A DNA stretch of 64,000 nt, from positions 806,001 to 870,000 of the forward strand of contig NZ_JBJHZZ010000001.1 in the NCBI RefSeq assembly GCF_045310675.1, written 5' to 3'. The position numbers and the translations under genes are program-made. Shown here piece after piece: positions 9,259-18,475 of this stretch. Below the pieces are notes generated by a model. It was given only the letters and a program-made list of their open reading frames with translations, made no database searches and was not told the DNA's origin. The DNA is from Clostridium_AT stratigraminis (GTDB lineage: Bacteria; Bacillota; Clostridia; Clostridiales; Clostridiaceae). Numbering within the stretch: the first letter of the stretch is position 1; every line of letters begins with the position of its first letter.

Positions 9259-9936
9259 GTGATAGAAATTAAAATCATAAATGATTACGAAGCCATAGCA
9301 CCTAACGATAATCTAAGAATTAATGATAAATCGTTATACTATCATATTTTAAAGAGGATTATTGATTTATGCGGTTCTGTAATTGGAATGATAATATTTG
9401 CTCCACTCATGTTAATAACAATGCTTGCAATAAAAATAGATTCTAAAGGTCCAGCTATTTTTTCACAAGAAAGGGTTGGCAGAGCACATAAAACTTTTAA
9501 AATGTATAAGTTCCGTTCAATGAAATTGAATGCTGAAGAAGAAAAACATTTACTTATAGATAGAAATGAAATGAGCGGACCTATGTTTAAAATTAAAGAG
9601 GATCCCAGGATAACTAAAATAGGAAAATTAATCAGATGTACTAGTATAGATGAACTACCACAGCTTATAAATGTATTAAAAGGAGAAATGAGTTTAGTTG
9701 GACCAAGGCCTAGTTTGCCAAGTGAGGTAAGTAAATTTGAAAAATGGATGTTAAAAAGATTAGAAGTTAAACCTGGCCTTACTTGTTACTGGCAGGTTAG
9801 AGGAAGAAATGAAATTGGATTTATTGATTGGATGGAACTTGACTGTAAATATGTTGATGAAAGAAATACTTTTGTTGATATCTTACTTATTTTTAAAACT
9901 TTCAAGAAGTTTTTAGGTGACAAACACGCAAGGTAG
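9259..9936 (+). CDS. Undecaprenyl-phosphate sugar-1-phosphate transferase (initiating enzyme)
   Basis: This is a short-form bacterial sugar transferase that loads the first sugar phosphate onto undecaprenyl phosphate to start exopolysaccharide repeat assembly. It has 225 residues: one membrane hairpin at about 34-56, then the catalytic domain with FSQERVGRAHKTFKMYKFRSM, the TSIDELPQLINVLKGEMS segment and LVGPRPSLPSE, and the C-terminal VKPGLTCYWQVRGRNE. It lacks the N-terminal multi-pass CoA-binding-like domain of WbaP-type enzymes. The start is uncertain: GTG 9259 is immediately behind GAGGG, and an ATT at 9268 would be better spaced from GAGGGGTG. It opens the cluster. Confidence 0.92.
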   Translation: MIEIKIINDYEAIAPNDNLRINDKSLYYHILKRIIDLCGSVIGMIIFAPLMLITMLAIKIDSKGPAIFSQERVGRAHKTFKMYKFRSMKLNAEEEKHLLIDRNEMSGPMFKIKEDPRITKIGKLIRCTSIDELPQLINVLKGEMSLVGPRPSLPSEVSKFEKWMLKRLEVKPGLTCYWQVRGRNEIGFIDWMELDCKYVDERNTFVDILLIFKTFKKFLGDKHAR

Positions 9937-9947
9937 GAGGAAAAATA

Positions 9948-11318
9948 ATGGAAAATACAAATATAGTAGACTTCCATTTTATGAATTCATTGATTGAAAG
10001 CAGTAACAAGAAAGCTAGAGATGAGAGGATATGTGTTATTGGACAAGGGTTTGTTGGACTTCCACTTGCCTTAAGTTTTGCACTACGAGGCTGTAGAACA
10101 ATTGGTGTAGATGTTGAGGAACCCTTAATTTCAAAAATAAATGCAGGTATAACTTCCCATACTGAAAAATTTCATGAAATGCCCATAGAAAAAGTACTAA
10201 AGTTACAGTTAGAAGCTAACAGGTATATAGCTACAACTAATGCTGACATGGCTATCCAAAATAGTAATGTCATTATTGTAACTGTAGGCATTCCAATAGA
10301 AGAAGGAATTCATAAAATGGATTATCTGGAAAGTGCCTGTAGGATCATCGGTAAAAATATAAATAAGAATAGTTTAATAATAATTAGAAGTACCGTAATA
10401 CCAGGAACCACAGAGGAGCTAATACTGCCTATTATAGAAGAAGAATCTAATATGAAAGCAGGAAAGGACTTTTATCTTGCTTATGCCTCAGAAAGAATCG
10501 CAGAAGGGCTTGCCTTCGAGGAATTTGAAAATATGCCAACCTTAGTAGGCGCCGTAGATGAAGAGAGTTTAAATAGGGCAGCAAAGGTATTAGCTATAGT
10601 ATGTAAAACAGAAATAGTAAGGGCTAGCTGCATAAAAGCCGTGGAGACTTCCAAGGTATTTGAAAATGTTCAAAGAGATGTTAATTTAGCTATGTCCCAG
10701 GAGTTTGCAAGATTCTCTGAAGCAATGGGAGTAGACATTTTCGAAGTAATTAAGCTGGCAAACACACATAAAAGAGTTAATCTTTTAGTTCCAGGAGCAG
10801 GAGTTGGGGGCTATTGCATACCAAATGCCTATTACTATCTTCTTCCTAAGGCTAGGGAATACGAAGTTGAGCTTGAAATGGTGAAGCTTGCAAGAGATAC
10901 AAATTCAAATATGCCTCTCTTTATAGTTAGCAAGGTAAAAGAATTATTAAATATTGAAGGAAAAAGATTGGAAGGAAGTAAAATTGCAGTTTTAGGGTTG
11001 GCAATGAAGGACTATTCAAATGATGATAGATTAAGTCCTCCTATAGAAATATGTAAGCAGCTAATAAACTTAGGCGCTGAGGTAAGAGCTTATGACCCTA
11101 TAGTTACTACAGAACATGATTTCAAAGTTAAAAGTCAAGAGGAAGCTTTATGTAATGCAGATGCCCTCATTATACTAACAAAACAAGTGGAAATAAAATA
11201 CTATCCTTTTGAGTATTTAAAAAAGGTAATGGCTGAAAAAGCAGTTTATGTTGATTGTAAGGGAGTATTAAATATGAAGGAAGCAAAAAAACATGGGATT
11301 AATTATTGGAGAATTTGA
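9948..11318 (+). CDS. Nucleotide-sugar dehydrogenase (UDP-ManNAc/UDP-glucose dehydrogenase family)
   Basis: This NAD-dependent four-electron dehydrogenase converts a UDP-hexose or UDP-N-acetylhexosamine to the uronic acid. It has 456 residues, with an N-terminal Rossmann motif VIGQGFVGLPLA near residue 28, a central domain (FENVQRDVNLAMSQEF) and catalytic Cys290 in GVGGYCIP. A C-terminal UDP-binding domain contains LGLAMKDYSNDDR. The AxSCxKAVE and FENVQRDVN layout is closer to the WecC/TviB side of the family than to simple Ugd, so UDP-ManNAcA or a related uronate is plausible. ATG 9948 follows GTAGGAGG. It predicts an acidic polymer, which fits the heparinase-like gene next door. Confidence 0.9.
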   Translation: MENTNIVDFHFMNSLIESSNKKARDERICVIGQGFVGLPLALSFALRGCRTIGVDVEEPLISKINAGITSHTEKFHEMPIEKVLKLQLEANRYIATTNADMAIQNSNVIIVTVGIPIEEGIHKMDYLESACRIIGKNINKNSLIIIRSTVIPGTTEELILPIIEEESNMKAGKDFYLAYASERIAEGLAFEEFENMPTLVGAVDEESLNRAAKVLAIVCKTEIVRASCIKAVETSKVFENVQRDVNLAMSQEFARFSEAMGVDIFEVIKLANTHKRVNLLVPGAGVGGYCIPNAYYYLLPKAREYEVELEMVKLARDTNSNMPLFIVSKVKELLNIEGKRLEGSKIAVLGLAMKDYSNDDRLSPPIEICKQLINLGAEVRAYDPIVTTEHDFKVKSQEEALCNADALIILTKQVEIKYYPFEYLKKVMAEKAVYVDCKGVLNMKEAKKHGINYWRI

Positions 11319-11319
11319 A

Positions 11320-13221
11320 GTGAGTAATATTAAGAAATTAATAAAAAATTTAATTAAGAGAGTATATTTCTCACTTTTAGGAACCTTTGAGAAGTTCATC
11401 ACAGAAGATATTAAATGTGATTACTTTATGGACTTTAAAACAAAAACTAATTTTTTCTTTAATTTATCAGAGAAAAATAATTATCTGAATGTATTAGAAA
11501 AGCTTAAAAAAGTAGATGAAATAAAAAAGGACGGAGAAATGATTTGCTGCCACGTATTTAATTTATTAGCTTCAGGGGATAAATATTTAGGTGAATGCAT
11601 TGAATGGTGCAGGGACTTTAAGACAGGTTTTAAATGGGAAAATAAATATTACAAGAATATAAAGATTGTTGATTTAAATAATAATTATGATGTGAAGATT
11701 CCATGGGAACTTTCACGCTTTCAGCATTTTTTTACTATAGGAAAAGCATACTTACTAACAAGCAATAAAAAATATTCATTGGAATTTACAAAGGAAATTA
11801 AGGATTGGATAGATAAAAATCCTATTAAAAGGTCAGTAAATTGGACATGCACCATGGAGGCAGCTATAAGAGCTGTAAATTGGATAGCAGGCTATTTCTT
11901 CTTTAAAGAAAGTAATATAGGAAAGAAATTTTGGAATAAATTTAATAAAAGCTTATATCTTCATGGTGAATTTATATTTAAGAATTTAGAAAATAAGGGA
12001 TTGGTTACAGGTAATCATTATCTTTCTAATATAGTTGGCCTCATATGGTTAGGCCTATATTTTAAAGATTTTGAAGATCCTAGGGGGAAAAATGCACCTA
12101 AGTTATGGTTAGATTATGGTATTAAAGAAATAGAAAAGGAAATGTTGACTCAAGTAAATGAAGACGGGACTGACTATGAAGCTTCTACTGCTTATCATAG
12201 ATTGGTAACTGAGATGTTCTTATTGACAACCATAATCTGCAATAAAAATGATATAAAGTTTTCAGATAAATATATGAGTAAATTAGAGAAAATGTGTGAA
12301 TTTTTAATGGATATAACTAAACCAAATGGATTAGCTCCATTAATTGGAGACGCCGATGATGGAAGATTTATTATACTCTCAGATTATCATACTTGGGTAA
12401 AAAGGGATTTTAGACATATTCTCTATATAGCAGGAGAATTCTTTAATAGGGAGGACTTTAAATTTTATGGAAGGGAATACAAAGAAGATGCATTATGGAT
12501 TATAGGTCCAGAGATTGCTTTAGAAAGCATTAATCCCCCTATAAAACTAAATTCTAAAGCCTATAAAAATGGAGGATATTATGTACTGCGAAATGAAAAA
12601 ATTCACTGCTTAATTAGGTGTGGAGAGCTTTCTTTCAGAGGGTTAGGGGTTCACAGTCATAATGATCAACTAAGCTTTGAATTAAATGTAGATGGGGAGG
12701 ATTTTATTATTGACCCTGGGACATTTGTTTACACAGCTGATTATAAAATGAGAAATCTATTTAGATGTACCAAGATGCATAACACCATAAGTATAGAAGG
12801 CTGCGAACAGAATTATTATGAAGAGCAAAATTTATTTTATATGAAGGAACAGACTAATGCTAAATGCATGGAATTTGACGGTAATAAATTTGTTGGAAAG
12901 CATTATGGCTTTAGGGATAAATGCGGAATTATACATGAAAGAACTATTTTATTAATGGATGATCATATAGAAATAACAGATAAACTTATTAGTGAAAACA
13001 AAAATGTATTAAATAAAGACTTAAATATAATAGCTAATTTCACTTTAAGTGAAGGTGTTGAAGTTGTTAAATCTACAGATTCAATAGTTCTTATTAAAAA
13101 CAAGAAGAAAATAAAATGGAACTTTTCAAACGATATAATAATAAAGGATAGCTACTTAGCAAGGAGTTACGGTGATTTAAAAGATACTAAGAAGCTTGAA
13201 GTTTTTATAAACTTAAATTAG
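11320..13221 (+). CDS. Heparinase II/III-family polysaccharide lyase
   Basis: Heparinase II/III-like proteins in capsule and alginate-like clusters cleave or trim uronic-acid-containing chains. I prefer GTG 11320, two bases after the preceding stop and behind TTGGAGAATT, over ATG 11293, which would overlap the dehydrogenase; this gives 634 residues. The alpha/alpha toroid spans about residues 1-340 with TGNHYLSNIVGLIW and STAYHRLVTEM (His293). The beta-sandwich domain begins with HSHNDQLSFELNVDGEDF (His445) and IDPGTFVYT. No signal peptide is evident, so cytoplasmic or membrane-face action, or an unusual export route, must be assumed. Its presence argues for a uronate in the repeat unit. Confidence 0.85.
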   Translation: MSNIKKLIKNLIKRVYFSLLGTFEKFITEDIKCDYFMDFKTKTNFFFNLSEKNNYLNVLEKLKKVDEIKKDGEMICCHVFNLLASGDKYLGECIEWCRDFKTGFKWENKYYKNIKIVDLNNNYDVKIPWELSRFQHFFTIGKAYLLTSNKKYSLEFTKEIKDWIDKNPIKRSVNWTCTMEAAIRAVNWIAGYFFFKESNIGKKFWNKFNKSLYLHGEFIFKNLENKGLVTGNHYLSNIVGLIWLGLYFKDFEDPRGKNAPKLWLDYGIKEIEKEMLTQVNEDGTDYEASTAYHRLVTEMFLLTTIICNKNDIKFSDKYMSKLEKMCEFLMDITKPNGLAPLIGDADDGRFIILSDYHTWVKRDFRHILYIAGEFFNREDFKFYGREYKEDALWIIGPEIALESINPPIKLNSKAYKNGGYYVLRNEKIHCLIRCGELSFRGLGVHSHNDQLSFELNVDGEDFIIDPGTFVYTADYKMRNLFRCTKMHNTISIEGCEQNYYEEQNLFYMKEQTNAKCMEFDGNKFVGKHYGFRDKCGIIHERTILLMDDHIEITDKLISENKNVLNKDLNIIANFTLSEGVEVVKSTDSIVLIKNKKKIKWNFSNDIIIKDSYLARSYGDLKDTKKLEVFINLN

Positions 13222-13287
13222 TTGTACTAATGGAGATATTAAAGTAAAGCTTTGATATTAGATTAGCCATGGAAGGATGGTGTAATA

Positions 13288-14670
13288 ATGCTGAAGCAAT
13301 TAATAAAAGGCTCTCCTGGATTTATAGAGAAACCAGCTAGATATATATATAGCAGTATTCCTGATTGTATAAAATATGGAACTAAATATAGAGAACAATA
13401 TAGTTTTCTTAAAGATTCACAATTTTGGAATCAGGAACAACATGAACAATACCAGATAATTCAAATTAGGAAGCTTTTAGAACATGCATATAATAATGTT
13501 CCTTACTATACAAAAAGATTTAATGAAATAGGAATAAAACCTCAAGACATAAATAATTTTAAGGATTTCAAAAATTTGCCCTATTTAACAAAAGATTTAG
13601 TTCGTAATAATATTAATGATTTAATAGATAAAAATTATGACAGAAGAAATTTAAAATATGTTACATCAGGTGGGACTATGGGAATTCCAATGGGATTCTA
13701 TGTTGAACCAAAGGCTGATAAAGCAAGAGAATGGGCTTTTATTACTAATTTGTGGTGTAGGGTTGGATATAGTGTAAATAGAATTAATAAATGTGTAATT
13801 TTAAGAGGTATCATACCTAAAAAGGGATTTTATGAATATTTAGGCAGAGACCTAATTCTATCTTCATTTCAAATGTCTGAGAAAAACCTTAGGTACTATA
13901 TAGATTTAATTGATTCTTTTAATCCTGATTTTATACAAGCATATCCATCTTCAATTCATTTATTATCTAAATATATTTTGAAAAACAACGTCAATATTAA
14001 TTTTAATAAGCTAAAGTGTATATTATGCTCCTCAGAAAACTTATATCAAAATCAGAGATTTGATATAGAGCAGGCATTTGGTGTAAGGGTTTATAATTTT
14101 TATGGTCATTCAGAACATGCATGTATTGCAGGTGAATGTGAGCAAAGTAAAAATCTTCATATACAAAGCGAATATGGATATACTGAAATAATTAATGAAA
14201 ATGAAATAGATGTAAGCGAGAAAGATGAGGTAGGAGAAATAGTAGCTACAGGGTTTAATAATTATGTAATGCCATTTATTAGATATAAAACCGGAGATTT
14301 AGTAGTAATTTCAAAAGAAAAATGCAAATGTGGAAGAAGTTATAAAATAATTAAAGAATTTAAAGGAAGAAATCAAGATTATATTGTTGACAAAACTGGA
14401 AGTTTAATTTCATTTATATGTTCTGATGATGCCTTATGGAATGTTAAAGATAAAATTTCAGCTTATCAATTTGTACAAAATGAACCTGGAAAAGTGATAC
14501 TGAATATAGAATCAAATGAAAAAATTACTATTGAAGATTTAAAAATTATTAATAATGATTTTAGTATATTTTTTCATAGTATTGATTTAGATATAAATAT
14601 GGTTGATTTTATCGAAAGAACTAAAAGAGGTAAATTTAAATTTTTAGTACAAAATATAGAAGTTGATTAA
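13288..14670 (+). CDS. CapK/PaaK-like adenylate-forming enzyme
   Basis: The 460-residue protein is related to phenylacetate-CoA ligase, a group of adenylate-forming enzymes often found in capsule clusters under the name CapK. Supporting motifs are VTSGGTMGIPMGF (the phosphate-binding loop), FYGHSEHACIAGECE (the adenine-binding region) and MPFIRYKTGDLV. A Cys pair in KEKCKCGRSYK matches the zinc-like knuckle seen in PaaK relatives. It starts at ATG 13288 behind GGAAGGATGGTG. In a polysaccharide context it may activate an acyl or amino-acid substituent for decorating the polymer; the substrate is not predictable. The ATP-grasp gene further down is a possible partner. Confidence 0.85.
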   Translation: MLKQLIKGSPGFIEKPARYIYSSIPDCIKYGTKYREQYSFLKDSQFWNQEQHEQYQIIQIRKLLEHAYNNVPYYTKRFNEIGIKPQDINNFKDFKNLPYLTKDLVRNNINDLIDKNYDRRNLKYVTSGGTMGIPMGFYVEPKADKAREWAFITNLWCRVGYSVNRINKCVILRGIIPKKGFYEYLGRDLILSSFQMSEKNLRYYIDLIDSFNPDFIQAYPSSIHLLSKYILKNNVNINFNKLKCILCSSENLYQNQRFDIEQAFGVRVYNFYGHSEHACIAGECEQSKNLHIQSEYGYTEIINENEIDVSEKDEVGEIVATGFNNYVMPFIRYKTGDLVVISKEKCKCGRSYKIIKEFKGRNQDYIVDKTGSLISFICSDDALWNVKDKISAYQFVQNEPGKVILNIESNEKITIEDLKIINNDFSIFFHSIDLDINMVDFIERTKRGKFKFLVQNIEVD

Positions 14671-14691
14671 TAAAAGGAGGAAAAATTTTAA

Positions 14692-15741
14692 TTGATAGTT
14701 CAGGTAGGGCCTTACCCCAAACCTATCGGAGGAATTTCAGTATACATAAAAAGAATGAAACATTATTTAGACTTACAAGGTATAAATAATGAGGTATGGG
14801 ATATAAGTGGAATAAAAAAGTATGAAAATGGAGTACGTCAAATAAGACTAAGGTATATTCCTATAATGCTTATATTAAAAAAGGATATTGAAATAATTCA
14901 CTATAATTTATGTGGTATTATGCCTAAAATTTATATTTCTATTTTTAACAAAATACTTTTAAGTAAAAAGAAAAAAATAATAACTCTTCATGGTGATAAT
15001 GCAGATATTATTAAGAAAAGTAAGAGAGTTTTCATTATGACTTTAAATACCTTTGATTGTATAATTTGCGTAAAAGCAGGTGATTCAAAAAAGCTTAAGA
15101 ATGAAGGGGTAAAGAAACCAATATATGATTTGCCTGCCTTCATAGTTCCTACACAATCTACAGATATTGAGTTGCCTCAATACATACAGAATTTTATAAA
15201 ACAGAAAAATTTTATAATTTCTGCAAATGCTTCATCTATTCAATTTAATAATAGTATTGACTTATATGGAATAGATATGTGTATAGACTTAGCTGCAGCA
15301 TTGAAAAATAAGGGCTTTAAAATTGGAATGATATTTTGCTTACCTTATATTAATAATGATTTTTATTATAAAGAATTAATTTGCAGAATAAATGAAAATG
15401 GAATACAACAGGATTTTTTGTTTGTACATGAAAATATGGAACTATGGCCGATAATTGAGAAGTCACAAATTTTTATCAGACCAACCTGTGATGATGGTTA
15501 TGGAGTATCTTTGGCGGAAGCTATTTATTATAATGTTCCAGCAATTGCAAGTGATGTATGTGAACGACCAGAGGGAACCATAATATTTACATCTAGGGAC
15601 ATAAAAGATTTATATAAAAAAACAATTGATATCATAAATAATTATGATAATTATAAAGAGAAAATTAGAAACATTAAAATCCAGGATAGCACTCAAAAAT
15701 TATTTGAAATATATAAAAGAATTTTAAGGTATAAAAGCTAG
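14692..15741 (+). CDS. Glycosyltransferase, GT4-like
   Basis: This 349-residue GT-B glycosyltransferase starts at TTG 14692 behind AAAAGGAGG. The N-terminal domain opens with IVQVGPYPKPIGGISVYIK, the glycine-rich loop of GT4 enzymes. The C-terminal domain has DDGYGVSLAEAIYYNVP, matching the E-x7-E nucleotide-sugar binding motif with the second Glu replaced or shifted. It presumably adds one sugar to the lipid-linked repeat unit on the cytoplasmic membrane face. Donor and linkage cannot be inferred. Confidence 0.85.
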   Translation: MIVQVGPYPKPIGGISVYIKRMKHYLDLQGINNEVWDISGIKKYENGVRQIRLRYIPIMLILKKDIEIIHYNLCGIMPKIYISIFNKILLSKKKKIITLHGDNADIIKKSKRVFIMTLNTFDCIICVKAGDSKKLKNEGVKKPIYDLPAFIVPTQSTDIELPQYIQNFIKQKNFIISANASSIQFNNSIDLYGIDMCIDLAAALKNKGFKIGMIFCLPYINNDFYYKELICRINENGIQQDFLFVHENMELWPIIEKSQIFIRPTCDDGYGVSLAEAIYYNVPAIASDVCERPEGTIIFTSRDIKDLYKKTIDIINNYDNYKEKIRNIKIQDSTQKLFEIYKRILRYKS

Positions 15742-15785
15742 AGTATTTAAATTTTCAACTTCCAAAATGATTGGAGTTAAAGTAT

Positions 15786-17234
15786 ATGGTAGATGATAAT
15801 AGGTTTGCGAGGTTAGGTATACTATATGCAATAGGGCAAGTGGTATCAAAGGGAATTTCATTTGTTTTATTACCCATCTATATAAAACAATTAGGGATGA
15901 TTGGTTTTGGACAACTTTCATTAGTAGATGCTGTGCTTGATTTTATAGCTTCCTTTACAATATTAGGAATTTACTCTGGCTATATAAGATTCTATAGGGA
16001 TTATAATGAAGAACAGAGATTAAGCTTAAAAAATACTGCTTTAAGCTTTGCGTTATTAATTAGTATGTTAAATATAATCTTATCACTAACCTTGGGCAAA
16101 TATGTTTCTAGCTTTATTTTCAATTTTAATAATTCATATTACATTTTATTATTAGTAGTTGCAAGAAGTATAATTAGCCAATTAGTTATATTGTTAATGT
16201 GTGATTATGGATTAAATTTTAAAGCTAGGATTAATGTTACCTTAAACTTAGTGAATCTCTTACTTAATCTAGTTTTTACCTTTGCTTTAGTTGTATATAA
16301 AAAACGCGGAATTATTGGAATTTATGAAGGTTATATCCTGAGTAATTTGATAATGTTTATATATTTAATGAAGGTTAAGGATTCAAAATTTAAATTTGAA
16401 GTGGATAAAGATATGTTAAGGAATATGCTTAAGTTTTCAGTGGGCTTAATTCCATCCTGTATAGCAGCTACTATATTAACATTATCCGATAGATATTTTC
16501 TTAAAGGCTTTAGAGATATTACTGCAACAGGGATATATTCAGTAGGTTACAAGTTTGGGATGCTTATAGAACCACTATTTGTTTCTCCTTTTAAGCAGAT
16601 ATTTACACCATATAAATTTTCAATTTGGAAGGATAAGGATTCACAAGACAAATTTAATAGTTTCTATTTTAAGTATCATTTCATTGGCTGTTTCATAGCA
16701 CTTGCAATTTGTATCTATAGCAAAACTATGATAATGTTGCTTAGTTCTAAGGATTCTATAATTGCCTATAAAGTTGTTCCACTAATTGTTATGGCCTATT
16801 TTTTTTATGGAAAAGCTTCCTTTTACAGCATGGGCATACAAATAAAAAACAAAACTTATTATGATGGATTTATAATGCTTTCAGCAGGTGCAATAAATTT
16901 AATTTTGAATCTTATATTAATTCCTAAACTTGGAATGTATGGAGCAGCGGTATCAACAACAATATCATATTTAGTTATGAATTGTATATATGTTAGATTT
17001 TCGTTGCCGCTATACTATATAAAATTTGAAGGCAAAAAAGTATATAAAATATATTTTATGACTTTTGTATTATATTCAATTTATTATGTAATTAGCATTT
17101 TAAATATATTTATATTGTTTGAAATAATTATAGGAGCAGTACTATTAACAAGTTACATAATTTGCTCAGTGCACTTTAATTTAATTTCTTTAAATGAGCT
17201 AACAAATTATTTGGTAAAAATTAAAAAAAGTTAA
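15786..17234 (+). CDS. Wzx-type polysaccharide flippase
   Basis: This 482-residue polytopic membrane protein of the MATE/MOP polysaccharide transporter group should flip the lipid-linked repeat unit outward. I chose ATG 15786 behind TTGGAG rather than TTG 15771, which contains the ribosome site. About 12-14 hydrophobic segments alternate with short basic loops. The opening ARLGILYAIGQVVSKGISF and the internal LSDRYFLKGFRDITATGIYS are typical of this family. It sits between glycosyltransferase genes and upstream of the polymerase, as expected for a Wzx/Wzy-dependent pathway. Confidence 0.9.
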   Translation: MVDDNRFARLGILYAIGQVVSKGISFVLLPIYIKQLGMIGFGQLSLVDAVLDFIASFTILGIYSGYIRFYRDYNEEQRLSLKNTALSFALLISMLNIILSLTLGKYVSSFIFNFNNSYYILLLVVARSIISQLVILLMCDYGLNFKARINVTLNLVNLLLNLVFTFALVVYKKRGIIGIYEGYILSNLIMFIYLMKVKDSKFKFEVDKDMLRNMLKFSVGLIPSCIAATILTLSDRYFLKGFRDITATGIYSVGYKFGMLIEPLFVSPFKQIFTPYKFSIWKDKDSQDKFNSFYFKYHFIGCFIALAICIYSKTMIMLLSSKDSIIAYKVVPLIVMAYFFYGKASFYSMGIQIKNKTYYDGFIMLSAGAINLILNLILIPKLGMYGAAVSTTISYLVMNCIYVRFSLPLYYIKFEGKKVYKIYFMTFVLYSIYYVISILNIFILFEIIIGAVLLTSYIICSVHFNLISLNELTNYLVKIKKS

Positions 17235-17270
17235 ATTATAAATCTTTAAGCTTTTATGAGGAGAATATTT

Positions 17271-18473
17271 ATGAAAAACAATATTGAGGTTTTAACCTTA
17301 GATACTGAAAGTGCAACTGAATTAAGTTTAATAAGAAATATAGGAGAAAAAGGAATAAGAATAACATTAGTAACATTTAAAAGTAAAGGGCTAAACAGAT
17401 TATCTAAATATATAAAGGATATAATTAAAGTTCCAAATTGGAATGAAAGTATAGAATTGTTTATTCATGAGCTTATTAAAATAGGAGAAAGAAATCCTTT
17501 AAAGTATATGATAATAGCTGCCAGTGATTTTGCTAATTTAGCATTAGCTGAAAATTATGAAACTCTTTCTAAGTTCTATTACTTCCCCTTTAAGGAAGGT
17601 AGGGTTATTGAACTGCTTATAAACAAAGAGGCTTTTTATGCTAAAATGGAAGACTTAAACATTATAATACCTAAAACCTATAAAATAAGCATTAAAGATG
17701 ATTTGAAAGATCAAATAAATAGTGAAGCAATGCCATTAATAATTAAACCTAAGTACATGTTTGATAAGGAGTTCCATGAGAATTTTGGTAGTAAAATATT
17801 AAAAATATATAACCTAGAAGATTACAAAAGATTAGAGAATAAGCTAGAAATTATTCATGACAAGGTTATTATTCAAAGCCTAATTAAAGGAAATAAAAAT
17901 GTTGCAGTATATGGATATTTTAAAAATAACGCCTTCGATGCGTATTGTGTAATTGATAAAGACGAAATGAGCAGCTGGGGTACAACCATTATTGGGCATT
18001 CTATTGAAAATATAGAATTAAAAAAATATGCTGAAAGTATATTATGCAAAATAGATTATGAAGGCTTTGCTGAATTAGAATTTATTTATGATACGGAAGA
18101 TGAGTGCTTTAAACTGCTTGAGATTAATTGTAGGCCTGTTCAGTGGTGCAGATTGTGCAGCAAAGTAACATATCCAATTGAATGTATTCCTATTCAATTA
18201 ATAAACGGCAATTTCAATAATGATAGGGCTAAGATAAATCTACAAAATAAGTATTATATTTTTTATGAAATGGGAATTCTTGAGTTATTACAAGCAGGAA
18301 AAATAGGCTTTAAAGATATTTACAAGTATATTAGAAAGCCAGAGTACCTTTCTATGTATTGGGACAGTAAAGATATAATTCCATCTATTAGGTACAGACT
18401 TAGTTTTTTAAAAGCCTTGATAAAAATAGTTATTAAAAGTCTTATAAGTAGAAAACCAATAGGAGCTAAGTAA
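17271..18473 (+). CDS. ATP-grasp ligase-like protein in polysaccharide cluster
   Basis: The 400-residue protein starts at ATG 17271 behind GAGGAG. It has the three-part ATP-grasp organisation: an N-terminal pre-ATP-grasp region (VLTLDTESATELSLIRNIG), the lid and nucleotide-binding region with LIIKPKYMF and VIIQSLIKGNKNVAVYG, and the metal-binding end AELEFIYDTEDECFKLLEIN followed by CRP. Family members ligate a carboxylate to an amine with ATP. In glycan clusters they attach amino acids or make amide-linked precursors, so decoration of the repeat unit is plausible. The gene is separated by only two bases from the deacetylase-like gene, suggesting coupled function. Confidence 0.82.
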   Translation: MKNNIEVLTLDTESATELSLIRNIGEKGIRITLVTFKSKGLNRLSKYIKDIIKVPNWNESIELFIHELIKIGERNPLKYMIIAASDFANLALAENYETLSKFYYFPFKEGRVIELLINKEAFYAKMEDLNIIIPKTYKISIKDDLKDQINSEAMPLIIKPKYMFDKEFHENFGSKILKIYNLEDYKRLENKLEIIHDKVIIQSLIKGNKNVAVYGYFKNNAFDAYCVIDKDEMSSWGTTIIGHSIENIELKKYAESILCKIDYEGFAELEFIYDTEDECFKLLEINCRPVQWCRLCSKVTYPIECIPIQLINGNFNNDRAKINLQNKYYIFYEMGILELLQAGKIGFKDIYKYIRKPEYLSMYWDSKDIIPSIRYRLSFLKALIKIVIKSLISRKPIGAK

Positions 18474-18475
18474 TT

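Noticed and set aside
11293..11319. Earlier ATG start of the heparinase-like gene
   Set aside because: It would overlap the dehydrogenase by 26 bases without a ribosome site, whereas GTG 11320 has GGAG at good spacing.
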